Below, one piece after another: positions 27,235 through 35,605 of a stretch of 64,000 nucleotides of DNA. Where the stretch lies: contig NZ_OW711693.1 in NCBI RefSeq assembly GCF_940670685.1, positions 868,001 to 932,000 on the forward strand, written 5' to 3'. The stretch is from Anaeropeptidivorans aminofermentans. GTDB taxonomy: Bacteria > Bacillota > Clostridia > Lachnospirales > UBA5962. The translations under genes were made by a program, and so were the position numbers. The stretch's first letter is position 1. Each line of letters starts with the position of its first letter. The notes under the pieces are model-generated. The model had not been told where the DNA came from. It did not search any database and saw nothing but the letters and a program-made list of their open reading frames with translations.

Positions 27235-28023
27235 TTACCACCAGCCTTGTATTTTTATGGTTAGGAAAAGCGCAATAAGCAATAGGACGTAGAAAAATCC
27301 AAGTGCTGTATGAAGAGGAGATGCTTTTGTTCTTTCTTCGTAGAAGTAAATGCTTCCGGTATAGCATCTTGATTCCATAGCGTCATATATCATATTTGAT
27401 TTTCTAAGGGATATGGCCAATAAATTTGCCGCTATCCAGCCGAAGGAATTCCATGATGCCTTATAGCCGTTATTTCCAAGGCGCACCTTGGAAGAGAGGA
27501 GCATATTATTTTTTGTATCTGTAAGCACGAATATAAAACGGTAAATTAAAATCATAAGCTCGGTAAAAAGCTTAGGTACACGGAATTTTGAAAGAATATG
27601 TGTCACCTCATAGGAAGGTGTGGAAAATGTAAGAAGATATAAGCAGCAGACGGCCCCCATCGCCCTGAAAAATAATGTGATGGATTTTATAAGGCTTATT
27701 TCTGTTATATAAAGTGTGTAAGAAAATACTTTTAGTTCAAAAAGAGCGCTTCCGTTATAAGCATAGCCCACGTTTATCAATATGGCTGCAGAGCTTAAAA
27801 AAAGAAAGAAAAAAGGTATTTTAAGGGCACTAAAATATACTTTATAGGGTATTTTTCCTATAAAAATGATGATAGATGAAGTAACGGCAAAGATAAATAT
27901 TGAAAACAAAATAGAATCCGCCCCTATGCAAAATAGAAGAGAAGCCATAGCAATAAAAAATTTCAGCCCGTCATTATATTTGCGAAGGCCGGAAACAGAT
28001 GCATAATAATCCATGGAAATCAT
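27235..28023 (-). CDS. cbiQ: Cobalt ECF transporter transmembrane (T) component
   Basis: This 262-residue membrane protein has several hydrophobic helices and the CbiQ coupling motifs: DAMESRC near the C-terminus (the Ala-Arg-Gly type motif that contacts the ATPase) and LTELMILIYRFIFVLTDT. GAGGTAT precedes ATG 28021-28023. It follows cbiN after 218 bp, most of which is a family I repeat. Confidence 0.88.
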   Translation of the reverse strand: MISMDYYASVSGLRKYNDGLKFFIAMASLLFCIGADSILFSIFIFAVTSSIIIFIGKIPYKVYFSALKIPFFFLFLSSAAILINVGYAYNGSALFELKVFSYTLYITEISLIKSITLFFRAMGAVCCLYLLTFSTPSYEVTHILSKFRVPKLFTELMILIYRFIFVLTDTKNNMLLSSKVRLGNNGYKASWNSFGWIAANLLAISLRKSNMIYDAMESRCYTGSIYFYEERTKASPLHTALGFFYVLLLIALFLTIKIQGWW

Positions 28024-28091
28024 AAATATACCTCGATATTCAGTAAGGAAGCATTTATATTAAGATATAAATGCTTCCTTAAAATTTATAT

Positions 28092-28231
28092 TATAGTAAA
28101 TTTCTTATAAAGAAGTAACAAAGACCGATTCATTAGAGGCTTAAAAATACGGATTTCCTTCGGAAACGGTACATTTTTGGAGTCTCCATGAATATACGGT
28201 TTCGTTACTGTTTAACGCTAAATTTACTATA
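28092..28231. repeat. Family I repeat inside the cbi operon
   Basis: This is one of the most complete copies. The left end is TATAGTAAATTTC then TTATAAAGAAGTAACAAAG, the core CTTCGG with its arms, and the right end CGTTACTG then CTAAATTTACTATA. It sits 10 nt from the cbiN stop codon and separates cbiMN from cbiQO. Confidence 0.9.
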
Positions 28232-28241
28232 TGCCGTTTTC

Positions 28242-28541
28242 TTAAACATTTTCCGAGGGCTTGTATTTATTCCTTGCGATAAGAAAGCCGAAGCCAAAGC
28301 CTAAAACAGCCGCGCCTATTCCTGCCTGAATACAGAAAAGAAGGCTTTCCGTTTCTCCCCCTGGAGGCTCTAAAATGCTTTCAAACCATGGTTCGTAGGA
28401 AGGGTTGATTTCAGTTATAACTTCTTCTGCCATACCGTCGGCTCCGCCGAATTCACTGTCTTTAATGAAAAGCAAAGGAATAATTGTAATTATTACGACT
28501 AATGCTAAAAGCAGCCATATGAGTTTAACATTCTTACTCAA
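28242..28541 (-). CDS. cbiN: Cobalt ECF transporter accessory protein
   Basis: This 99-residue protein has two membrane helices (LIWLLLALVVIITIIPLLF and AGIGAAVLGFGFGFLIA) flanking an extracytoplasmic loop with SEFGGADGMAEEVI and PWFESILEPP, the CbiN pattern. CbiN helps CbiM load cobalt. The start is TTG 28539-28541, right after the cbiM stop, with GAAGGAGG inside the cbiM end. Confidence 0.9.
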   Translation of the reverse strand: MSKNVKLIWLLLALVVIITIIPLLFIKDSEFGGADGMAEEVITEINPSYEPWFESILEPPGGETESLLFCIQAGIGAAVLGFGFGFLIARNKYKPSENV

Positions 28542-29294
28542 TTAAACCGCCTCCTTCTGGAAATACTTTAATTCTTTTAATTCCGGCTTTGCATAGGTTT
28601 CAAAGCCGATGATGATGATAACTGTCAATATACCTTCTATTATGGCAAGGGGCACTTGAGTTACGGCAAAGATGCTGAGGAATTTATAGAATGATTCCAT
28701 AAAGCCCCCGGCTTCCGCAGGGTGGGCCAAGGCAAGCTGAAAGCTTGTAACGCAATATGTAAATAAATTTCCAAGGCTTGCGGCAAGGAATATGCCTAAT
28801 TTGCGGTTAACCTTTAATTTATTGCAGAGCTTGTAAATTCCGAAAGAGAGGAAAGGCCCTGCGATAGCCATTGAAAAGGTATTGGCGCCTAAGGTGGTTA
28901 GTCCTCCGTGAGCAAGTAAAATTGCCTGGAAAAGAAGAACGATAACGCCTACCACGGACATTACTGAAGGCCCGAAAAGGATTGCGCCTAAGCCTGTTCC
29001 CGTAGGGTGGGAGGAAGAGCCTGTAACGCTTGGTATTTTTAAAGCGCTTAAAACAAAGGTATATGCGCCTATCATAGCTAAGAGAATAATTGTTTTTTTG
29101 TGGTCCCGAACGATTGTGTTAAGGGATTTAAAGCCGAATACAAGAAAAGGTATGCATAAGGCAAACCAAGCGATACAATGGCCCAGCTGTAAATAACCTT
29201 CCATTATGTGCATGGCGAATACATCATTGGGTATTCCCATAATAAATGAGAAGGAAATTAATAAAATCCATAAAATTTGCTTATTTTTAGACAT
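28542..29294 (-). CDS. cbiM: Cobalt ECF transporter substrate-binding (S) component
   Basis: This 250-residue integral membrane protein has an N-terminal segment processed before [13 protein letters not shown]; the Met-His start is the cobalt-binding end of CbiM. Helices and the conserved [24 protein letters not shown] and [21 protein letters not shown] motifs follow. AGGAGGT precedes the ATG. The gene is probably governed by the cobalamin riboswitch on the same strand, but about 630 nt of repeat-filled DNA lies between. Confidence 0.93.
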   Translation of the reverse strand: MSKNKQILWILLISFSFIMGIPNDVFAMHIMEGYLQLGHCIAWFALCIPFLVFGFKSLNTIVRDHKKTIILLAMIGAYTFVLSALKIPSVTGSSSHPTGTGLGAILFGPSVMSVVGVIVLLFQAILLAHGGLTTLGANTFSMAIAGPFLSFGIYKLCNKLKVNRKLGIFLAASLGNLFTYCVTSFQLALAHPAEAGGFMESFYKFLSIFAVTQVPLAIIEGILTVIIIIGFETYAKPELKELKYFQKEAV

Positions 29295-29312
29295 TTCTTA
29301 CCTCCTGTTTAA

Positions 29313-29521
29313 TTAGGGCGTGTTTGAAAAGTTCAAAACCTAGCCTATTTTGCCGTAGAAATATGGCTCCTCATTGAAAATATAATGAATTCATATTTTT
29401 ATGTAAACAATACACTTTAAGCTTTATTTTAAAGTGTAAAATATATTTTCAATGATTACTAAATAAACTTTCTAAGCTTATTTAATATGTTCAGTTTGAC
29501 TGTTTTCAGACACTGCCTAAC
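29313..29521. mobile_element. MITE-like element with imperfect terminal repeats
   Basis: The left end TTAGGGCGTGTTTGAAAA and the inverted right end TTAGGCAGTGTCTGAAAA match at about 15 of 18 positions. The inside has long complementary tracts (ATTGAAAATATA and TATATTTTCAAT) and no gene. A third solitary end (AGACACGCCCTAA) is at 30283-30295. The parent transposase is not in the window. Confidence 0.55.
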
Positions 29522-29633
29522 ATACAAAATATTATTGAAGAATATGACAGTATCCTAATTTTAGGTATAAACATATTCTCCCCTCTCTATTTTGAAGCTT
29601 TTGCTCCATTGCCAAATAAATAATGCCGCTACG

Positions 29634-29771
29634 TATAGTAAATTTAAAGCGCAAGAGCAACAAAACCATATATGGACGCTCTCTCAAAGATATACTGTTT
29701 TCGAAGGAAGACCGTATTTTTGAGCCCATAGGAAACAGGTTTTGCTACTTCTTTATAAGAAATTTACTATG
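29634..29771. repeat. Family I dispersed fold-back repeat
   Basis: TATAGTAAATTTAAAG with GAGCAACAAAACC on the left, TTTTGCTACTTC with AAATTTACTATG on the right, core TTCGAAGG. It lies between cbiM and its presumed riboswitch. Confidence 0.85.
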
Positions 29772-29846
29772 ATGCATATTGAATTTTAATTTTTATTCCG
29801 CTTTCGGCTTTGCTATGGCAAATTTATATTAAGAAGATGCTTATTT

Positions 29847-29888
29847 TATAGTAAATAATTTTTTGCTGCCTTAAAGCTATTTTACTAA
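29847..29888. repeat. Truncated family I repeat
   Basis: TATAGTAAATAATTTTTTGC joins directly to TGCCTTAAAGCTATTTTACTA; only the two ends remain. Confidence 0.65.
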
Positions 29889-29919
29889 AAAAACATTTCC
29901 AAGCACGCTTAGTATAAAT

Positions 29920-30150
29920 TTGAGCAAATAAAAAACTGCAACACAAGGCCACAGTCGATTTTAAATATATCTCCCCTCCAATCTTCGTCTGTGTTCCGCA
30001 GAAAAGAATGCAATCTTATAAGCAGGTCTTCTGACTCACATATCCTAACCATATCAGCCTTCCCAGTATATCCAGTGGCATTTTGATATGATTCCATGTT
30101 TACAGCGGCGGCACCGTGCAAGAATTTCACTTGGCTTCCCTTTGCATATA
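29920..30150 (-). ncRNA. Cobalamin riboswitch with expression platform
   Basis: Read on the minus strand, the conserved elements occur in order: GGGAAGCCAAGTGAAATTC, GCACGGTGCCGCCGCTGTAA, the B12 box GCCACTG, GGGAAGG, then GTCAGAAGACCTGC. The aptamer is about 30015-30150. A T-rich run (GCAGTTTTTTATT, near 29925-29935) downstream suggests a terminator-based switch. The first gene downstream on this strand is cbiM, over 600 nt away, consistent with repression of cobalt uptake by cobalamin. Confidence 0.92.
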
Positions 30151-30186
30151 AGAGTGTATTTAATTAAATCAGGCAGTATCTGACAA

Positions 30187-30260
30187 CATAGTAAAAAACT
30201 AAACCGCTACAAAAGATTATTATGAATCTGTGTTTTTGCAGCATTTATTTGTTTTACTAT
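30187..30260. repeat. Short family I repeat
   Basis: ATAGTAAAAAACTAAACCGC with TACAAAAGAT on the left and GCAGCATTTATTTG with TTTTACTATC on the right. It lies just upstream of the riboswitch. The rest of 30260-30700 shows the stray MITE end at 30283 and a likely TATAAT at 30595-30600 in front of mreB. Confidence 0.7.
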
Positions 30261-30711
30261 CGTCTAAGGTTCGGACCCTTTAGACACGCCCTAAGCAGAA
30301 TAAAGAAAATTCCCTATACAAGTAAATAATATATTACAAAGATTATTATGTCAACACTTACAATGGAAATCATTTATATGTCTATAGATACCGTTTTTTT
30401 ATACAATGTAAGCCTTAGTAAACATAATCAAATGTACAAAAATGTTAAAAAGTTAAATCTTTATTCTAAAATATGAATTCCTATCCATAAGAAGGAAAAG
30501 ACTAGTTTTCCTGCATTTATTTCTATGGAAAAAACTGGACAAAAAACAAGGGAATTTTAAGAAAATAGCACTTTTATTCATATGTCTTTTTATGTATAAT
30601 ATAGTAAGAATAAATATGCTTATTTTGAAAAATTATATGTTTACATAGATGTTTAGCGCAAATAGCTAAACAAATTCGGATTAATTGACGATAATTAGAA
30701 GGAGATATATT

Positions 30712-31749
30712 ATGTTTGGTGCGGATATGGGTATTGATTTAGGCACTGCCTCAATTGTAGTTTACATTAAAGGGCAGGGGATTGTGCTTCAGGAGCCGTC
30801 TGTTGTTGCAATAGACAAAAATAACAGTACGATTTTAGCTGTAGGAGAAGATGCAAGGCGTATGCTGGGAAGAACCCCCGGCTATATTGTGGCCATAAGG
30901 CCTCTGAAAGAAGGCGTAATTTCAGATTATGAGGTTACGGAGAAAATGCTTAAAGCCTTTATACAAAAGGCTGTAGGAAAGCCTCTTCTTTTAAAACCGA
31001 GGATTGCCGTATGTGTTCCTTCCGGTGTTACGGAAGTTGAGAGAAGAGCCGTTGAAGATGCTACAAGGCAGGCCGGAGCAAGGAAAGTTCTTATTATAGA
31101 AGAACCTATTGCCGCCGCCATCGGTGCAGGAATAGACATCGCCAGAGCCAAAGGAAGCATGGTAGTAGATATCGGCGGCGGAACTACAGACGTTGCCGTA
31201 ATCTCTCTTGGCGGTACTGTAGTAAGCACTTCTTTAAAGGTTGCCGGAGATAATTTTGACGAAGCAATTGTACGTTATATGCGCAAAAAACATAATGTTC
31301 TTATAGGTGAAAGATCTGCCGAGGATTTAAAAATAAATATCGGTACAGCTTTTGAAAGAACCGTTCCCGTATCTATGGATGTTAGAGGAAGAAACCTCAT
31401 AAGCGGCCTTCCAAAGACTATAACTGTAACATCAGATGAAATGCAGGAAGCTTTAAGCGAGTCTGTTGACGCAATCATTGAAACCGTTCATTCCGTTTTG
31501 GAAAAGACGCCGCCGGAGCTTGCGGCAGACATTGCAGACAGGGGAATCGTAATGACAGGCGGCGGAAGCCTTCTTTACGGCCTTGATAAATTAATTAAAC
31601 AAAGAACGGGAATCAATGCCATCATAGCAGAGGAAGCAATTTCCTGCGTTGCGATAGGCACAGGAAAATATATCGAATATGCCACCGGCTCAAGCAGCTC
31701 TCAAAACAGTGGCAAAAGCCGCCAAAAACGGAGGAGAAGCGATGATTAG
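30712..31749 (+). CDS. mreB: Rod-shape-determining actin homologue (MreB/Mbl)
   Basis: MreB-family actins form membrane filaments that guide cell-wall synthesis. The 345 residues show the phosphate-1 loop MGIDLGTASIVVYIKG, VAVGEDARRMLGRTP-like segments, CVPSGVTEVERRAV, IIEEPIAAAIGAGID, the phosphate-2 loop VVDIGGGTTDVAVISLGG, and the adenosine motif TGGGSLLYGLD. A basic tail (RQKRRRSDD) is present. ATG 30712 follows AAGGAG. It overlaps the next flagellar gene by 8 nt; the order matches Bacillus mbl-flhO-flhP, so Mbl is the closest parallel. Confidence 0.93.
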   Translation: MFGADMGIDLGTASIVVYIKGQGIVLQEPSVVAIDKNNSTILAVGEDARRMLGRTPGYIVAIRPLKEGVISDYEVTEKMLKAFIQKAVGKPLLLKPRIAVCVPSGVTEVERRAVEDATRQAGARKVLIIEEPIAAAIGAGIDIARAKGSMVVDIGGGTTDVAVISLGGTVVSTSLKVAGDNFDEAIVRYMRKKHNVLIGERSAEDLKINIGTAFERTVPVSMDVRGRNLISGLPKTITVTSDEMQEALSESVDAIIETVHSVLEKTPPELAADIADRGIVMTGGGSLLYGLDKLIKQRTGINAIIAEEAISCVAIGTGKYIEYATGSSSSQNSGKSRQKRRRSDD

Positions 31750-32521
31750 AGGTCTTTATACATCTGCTTTGGGTATGACTACCCAGATGAATAAAATGGA
31801 CATTATATCCAATAATATTGCCAACGTAAACACTACAGGCTATAAAAAGGACGGCGTAATCACCCAGTCCTTTTCAGAAGAGCTTATGAAGTTTATGGAC
31901 AGCGCCGAAGGCAAAAAAAGTATGCTGAGCGGCGTACAGTCTGTAGGTAAATTTTCTCACGGGCTTTTTGTGGATAATATATATACGAATTTCAGTAACG
32001 GCTCTTTGAAGGGAACCAGCGGTCCTCTCGACTGTGCGGTTTCGGGAAGCGGCTTCTTCGTTATAGAAAAATTAAACGATAACGGCGAAGCTACGGAAAA
32101 ATATACAAGAGACGGCGCCTTTACCATAGGCGCAGAGGGCTATTTATCCACCAAAGACGGTGACGCCGTAATGGGCATGAATGGAAAAATAGCCATTCCA
32201 AACGGAAACATCAGTATAACGGATAATGGCGATGTTTATGTTAATTCCGAGCTGATAGACAGACTTAAGCTTGTGGATTTTGAAGATAAAACGGCTTTAA
32301 GAAAAGAAGGAAGCAATCTTTACTCTACTTTAGAAGGAACGGAAGCTTCCGCCTTTAAAGGTAAAATTGAGCAGGGCTTTCTTGAAGCTTCCAATGTAAA
32401 CAGCGTAAATGAAATGATAGAACTTATAAATATATCAAGAACCTATGAGGCAAATCAGAAAATGATTCAGTCCCATGATTCGACTCTTTCAAAAGCAGTG
32501 AATGAGATTGGTTCGAGATAA
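31742..32521 (+). CDS. flhO: Flagellar hook-basal body protein (FlgF/FlhO type)
   Basis: This 259-residue rod protein begins IRGLYTSALGMTTQMNKMDIIS and has the NNIANVNTTGYKKDG motif of the flagellar axial family. A central GSGFFVIEKL segment and the C-terminal FLEASNVNSVNEMIELINISRTYEANQKMIQ helix complete it. I use ATG 31742 (GGAGGAG upstream), which overlaps the mreB stop. It is probably the proximal/outer rod component exported by the flagellar type III apparatus. Confidence 0.9.
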   Translation: MIRGLYTSALGMTTQMNKMDIISNNIANVNTTGYKKDGVITQSFSEELMKFMDSAEGKKSMLSGVQSVGKFSHGLFVDNIYTNFSNGSLKGTSGPLDCAVSGSGFFVIEKLNDNGEATEKYTRDGAFTIGAEGYLSTKDGDAVMGMNGKIAIPNGNISITDNGDVYVNSELIDRLKLVDFEDKTALRKEGSNLYSTLEGTEASAFKGKIEQGFLEASNVNSVNEMIELINISRTYEANQKMIQSHDSTLSKAVNEIGSR

Positions 32522-32542
32522 GGCAAATAGGAGGTTAAGCTT

Positions 32543-33364
32543 ATGATGCGAGCTCTTTGGACGGCTGCAAGCGGTATGACAAGCCAGCAGCTTAACGTTG
32601 ATACGATTTCAAACAATCTTTCAAACGTAAACACCACGGGATATAAAAAGGAAAGAATGGAGTTTAAATCTCTTCTTTACGAAACAATGAAAAGGGCAGA
32701 TGAAGACCCTGCCAATGCTCCTGCAAGACCTGTTAATTTACAGGTAGGCCACGGTGTAAGGCCGATAGCCACAGCAAGAATTTTTGACCAGGGAAATATA
32801 ACCGCAACCAGCAGCAATTTGGACTTTGCCGTTGAAGGCCAGGGCTTTTTCGCTGTTCAAAGAGGAGAAGACGATATCGTATACACAAAAGACGGCTCCT
32901 TTAAATTAAGCATTCAGGAAAACGGAGATCAAATGATTGTTACAGGAGAAGGCTATCCTGTTCTCGGCATAGATGATGAGCCTATTTACATACCGGAAGA
33001 AGTTAAAATTTCAGGATTAAACGTGGATCAGGACGGGAACCTTACTTATACAAACGCTGACGGTGAAACAGAGGATTTGGATTTAAGGCTTGATATGGTT
33101 CAGTTTTCAAATGTTCAGGGCCTTGAGGCTTTAGGCGGCAACTTCTACGGAGCGACTCCTGCTTCAGGCGTTGCCATGAAAGAATCCGACGGCGAAGTAA
33201 ATTCTTTAAGTAAAATTGTCCAGGGCTATCTGGAACGCTCCAACGTATCCGTAGCCGATGAAATGGTTGACCTGATTGTTGCCCAGAGAGCATATGAGCT
33301 TAATTCAAAGGCCATTCAAACAGCCGACGATATGCTTCAAAATGCCAATAACCTTAAAAGATAG
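32543..33364 (+). CDS. flgG: Flagellar distal rod protein (FlgG/FlhP type)
   Basis: The 273 residues have the MRALWTAASGMTSQQLNVDTIS start, NNLSNVNTTGYKKERMEFKSL, the LQVGHGVRP segment typical of FlgG, VEGQGFFAVQ, and the C-terminal YLERSNVSVADEMVDLIVAQRAYELNSKAIQTADDML. These are strong FlgG signatures. GGAGG precedes the ATG, 21 nt after the previous stop. There is no signal peptide, as expected for type III export. Confidence 0.94.
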   Translation: MMRALWTAASGMTSQQLNVDTISNNLSNVNTTGYKKERMEFKSLLYETMKRADEDPANAPARPVNLQVGHGVRPIATARIFDQGNITATSSNLDFAVEGQGFFAVQRGEDDIVYTKDGSFKLSIQENGDQMIVTGEGYPVLGIDDEPIYIPEEVKISGLNVDQDGNLTYTNADGETEDLDLRLDMVQFSNVQGLEALGGNFYGATPASGVAMKESDGEVNSLSKIVQGYLERSNVSVADEMVDLIVAQRAYELNSKAIQTADDMLQNANNLKR

Positions 33365-33381
33365 TGTAAGGAGCCTTTCAT

Positions 33382-33738
33382 ATGGATATTAATTCGATAA
33401 ACAGCCTTACCAATGCCAATATCGGTTCAAGCTACGGCGAGATTTATAAAGAGGACGCAAAGATAAACTCTTTTAAAGATATTTTAGAAGAAGCCTCAAA
33501 GGACCAAAGCGATAAGGAAATCAGAACCGCCGCAAAGGAAATGGAAAGTTATTTCATCAATATGCTTTTTAAACAGATGAGAAAATCCGTTAAAAGTACC
33601 GGCGGGCTTTTTGAAAAAAGCTTTGCCCAAGAAACCTTCGAGGAAATGCTTGATGAGCAATATGCAAATCTTGCCACCGAAAGCGGCGGTATCGGCCTTG
33701 CGGATGCCATTTATGAACAGATGAAAAACGGGAATTAA
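33382..33738 (+). CDS. flgJ: Flagellar rod-binding protein (FlgJ N-terminal domain only)
   Basis: This 118-residue protein matches the rod-binding domain of FlgJ: KEMESYFINMLFKQMRKSVK, GGLFEKSFAQETFEEMLDEQYANLA, GGIGLADAIYEQM. The muramidase domain of enteric FlgJ is absent, as in many Firmicutes. AAGGAG lies before the ATG. It is the last gene of the mreB-flagellar operon. Confidence 0.88.
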   Translation: MDINSINSLTNANIGSSYGEIYKEDAKINSFKDILEEASKDQSDKEIRTAAKEMESYFINMLFKQMRKSVKSTGGLFEKSFAQETFEEMLDEQYANLATESGGIGLADAIYEQMKNGN

Positions 33739-33768
33739 AAAAACAGCCCTTTAAGGGCTGTTTTTTAT
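33738..33768 (+). terminator. Terminator of the mreB-flagellar operon
   Basis: AAAACAGCCCT (33740-33750), a TTA loop, AGGGCTGTTTT (33754-33764) and more T form a strong terminator at the flgJ stop codon. Confidence 0.93.
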
Positions 33769-33830
33769 TTATATAGCTTTAGGATATAAAAACTTATAGA
33801 ATTTGCTTTTACTAAAACACGGCGAGTAAA

Positions 33831-34038
33831 TCTTAATGGGGAGGTTCTGCTTCTGCCTGACGGCAGTGAAGGCAGGGATTGCCGTTATAGGGCGGATTCT
33901 TCAAACCACTCTCTATGCAGGAGGCATTGATTGAATCGGAACTATAATAGGATTAACCTGAAGCTGAAGTCTGCCGGGAAGTGCCCAGGCATATTTTGGG
34001 TTTTAGCCCCGGCCTCTTTAGAGTGAAATAGTTCCGCC
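33831..34038. ncRNA. Candidate structured non-coding RNA, class not identified
   Basis: A clearly GC-richer island of about 208 bp sits in AT-rich intergenic DNA, with no open frame worth calling. Plus-strand pairings include GGCG (33831) with CGCC (34035) as an outer closure and the hairpin CTTCTGCC/GGCAGTGAAG (33850-33871). A long arm closed by CGGAACTA (33937-33944) with TAGTTCCG (34029-34036) contains GCCGGG/CCCGGC. Size and phylum fit large orphan RNAs of Clostridia such as the raiA class, but I cannot match a consensus from memory. Strand is undecided. Confidence 0.5.
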
Positions 34039-34088
34039 AAGGCCAATTCAGTTTAAAACCGCTATAAATATTTGAATATAGCAGACAT

Positions 34089-34137
34089 AAAAAGACAAAA
34101 GCAAATTGTCTTTAAACCGCCTTCTATGAAGGCGACA
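34089..34137 (-). terminator. Double-hairpin terminator of the M20 peptidase gene
   Basis: On the minus strand CGCCTTC/GAAGGCG (34119-34134) is followed by AAAGACAA/TTGTCTTT (34091-34113) and a T-rich tail. It lies about 75 nt after the peptidase stop. Confidence 0.65.
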
Positions 34138-34209
34138 CTGATTCAGATAAAAATGAAATAAATTTAAAAACTTACTTTGAATAAAATCTACTTTGGATAA
34201 AATCATATG

Positions 34210-35340
34210 TTAATATAGCATTTCTTCTAAAATTTCTAATGTCCTGATGGAAAGCTTAATTTTAGGCTCAACAGAGGAGATGACCATGACTTCGTCGCTG
34301 CTGTGGGCTCTGTCTCCTGTGGGGCCTATGCCGTCAAGAACGGGGCAGCCCATATAGGAAATAAAGTTTGCGTCGGAGCCGCCGCCGGTACTTACCCATT
34401 TTACCTGAAAGCCCGTTTCTTCTCCTGCCTTTTCTACTATTTTCATAAGGTTTTTAGCCTTTTCATCCAATGCCATAGGAGGCCTTTTTCCGTCGTATAT
34501 GATTTCTGCCTGAATCCCTTCAAGAAATGGAGTATTCTTAAGCCTTTCAAGGGTATCCTCGATTTTCTTATTTTCGCTCATATGAACAAATCTTGTGTCT
34601 ATATGGCATTCGGCATAATCGGGAACAACGTTTGTTGCCGTGCCGCCTTTCACGATGCCGACGCTTAAAGAGGTTCCGATGTCATAATTATTAAGCTTCA
34701 TAAGCTCACTTATCCATAGGCTTATTTCATGAACAGCGTTTATGCCGTCTTGAGGAGCAACCCCTGCATGGGCGGCTCTTCCCTTTATTTTTACTATGTA
34801 GCTTGCGACGCCTTTTCTGCTGTTTACAAGTTCTCCGCCTTTTCTGCCGGGCTCCATTACGAAGGCATATTTGCTTATTTTAGCAAGCTCCGTAAGCCAG
34901 TCCTTCGAGGAAAGGGAATGGATTTCCTCATCGTTATTCATGGCTACGCATATTTTAAGCTTGCTGTTTTTTTCCAATAAGCTTTTTACAATATAAAATA
35001 TGGAAAGAAGCCCTGATTTCATATCCATTACCCCCGGGCCGTAAGCGGAATCGCCTTTTATGGAAAATGGGCGGTCTTTTACGGTTCCTTCGGGAAAAAC
35101 CGTATCCATATGGCCTACGAGAAGAACGTCGATATCTTCTCCCGGATGCGTGCGTACTTCGAGGCAGGGCCCGGCTTCAGAAGAAAAATCATGCCTTATA
35201 ACATTTAAACCAAGGCTTTTGTATTTTTCTTCCATGACATGGGCAACCTTTGCGACTCCGCCGGAGATGTAGCTTCCGCTGTCAATATTTACGATTTCCT
35301 CAAGTTCTTTTAAAAATCCGTCAATTGAAAAGTTTTGCAT
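34210..35340 (-). CDS. M20 family metallopeptidase (carboxypeptidase G2/ArgE type)
   Basis: This 376-residue zinc peptidase has LLVGHMDTVFPEG (His and Asp ligands), GPGVMDMKSGLLSI (bridging Asp), NNDEEIHS (catalytic Glu and ligand), KGRAAHAGVAPQDGINAVHE in the dimerisation domain, and a late THis-type DRAHSSDE. The two-domain layout and length match glutamate carboxypeptidases and related amidohydrolases. GAGGC precedes the ATG. It lacks a signal peptide, so it works in the cytoplasm, probably on imported peptides or acyl-amino acids. Confidence 0.88.
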   Translation of the reverse strand: MQNFSIDGFLKELEEIVNIDSGSYISGGVAKVAHVMEEKYKSLGLNVIRHDFSSEAGPCLEVRTHPGEDIDVLLVGHMDTVFPEGTVKDRPFSIKGDSAYGPGVMDMKSGLLSIFYIVKSLLEKNSKLKICVAMNNDEEIHSLSSKDWLTELAKISKYAFVMEPGRKGGELVNSRKGVASYIVKIKGRAAHAGVAPQDGINAVHEISLWISELMKLNNYDIGTSLSVGIVKGGTATNVVPDYAECHIDTRFVHMSENKKIEDTLERLKNTPFLEGIQAEIIYDGKRPPMALDEKAKNLMKIVEKAGEETGFQVKWVSTGGGSDANFISYMGCPVLDGIGPTGDRAHSSDEVMVISSVEPKIKLSIRTLEILEEMLY

Positions 35341-35493
35341 AATAGCCTCCTTTACAAAAATAAGTATATCTACAGTATATCATAAGCATAGCCTTACTCA
35401 TACAGTTGTCTTGGAGAAATATATTTATGAACAAAGTTTGTTTTTGATTGACTTTACCCTCAATATATCATAAATTATCTTAATATTAGATGA

Positions 35494-35549
35494 TATAGTA
35501 AATTTACTATAGTAAACAGGTTTACTTCTTTATAAGAAATTTGCTGTAC
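35494..35549. repeat. Truncated family I repeat
   Basis: TATAGTAAATTTACTATAGTAAACAGG followed by TTTACTTCTTTATAAGAAATTTGC; two ends are joined without the core. Confidence 0.6.
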
Positions 35550-35578
35550 AATCTATGAGGAAAAACTATAAATAGGAT

Positions 35579-35605
35579 ATAAAAAAGCCCCTGAGGGCTT
35601 TTTAA
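35579..35605 (-). terminator. Terminator of mgtA
   Basis: Plus-strand AAAAAAGCCC, CTGA, GGGCTTTTT; on the minus strand the stem is followed by TTTTTTT. It overlaps the mgtA stop codon. Confidence 0.9.

Noticed and set aside
33831-34038. Decayed protein gene as explanation of the GC-rich island
   Set aside because: No frame gives a recognisable protein fragment, and the nested perfect pairings favour an RNA.
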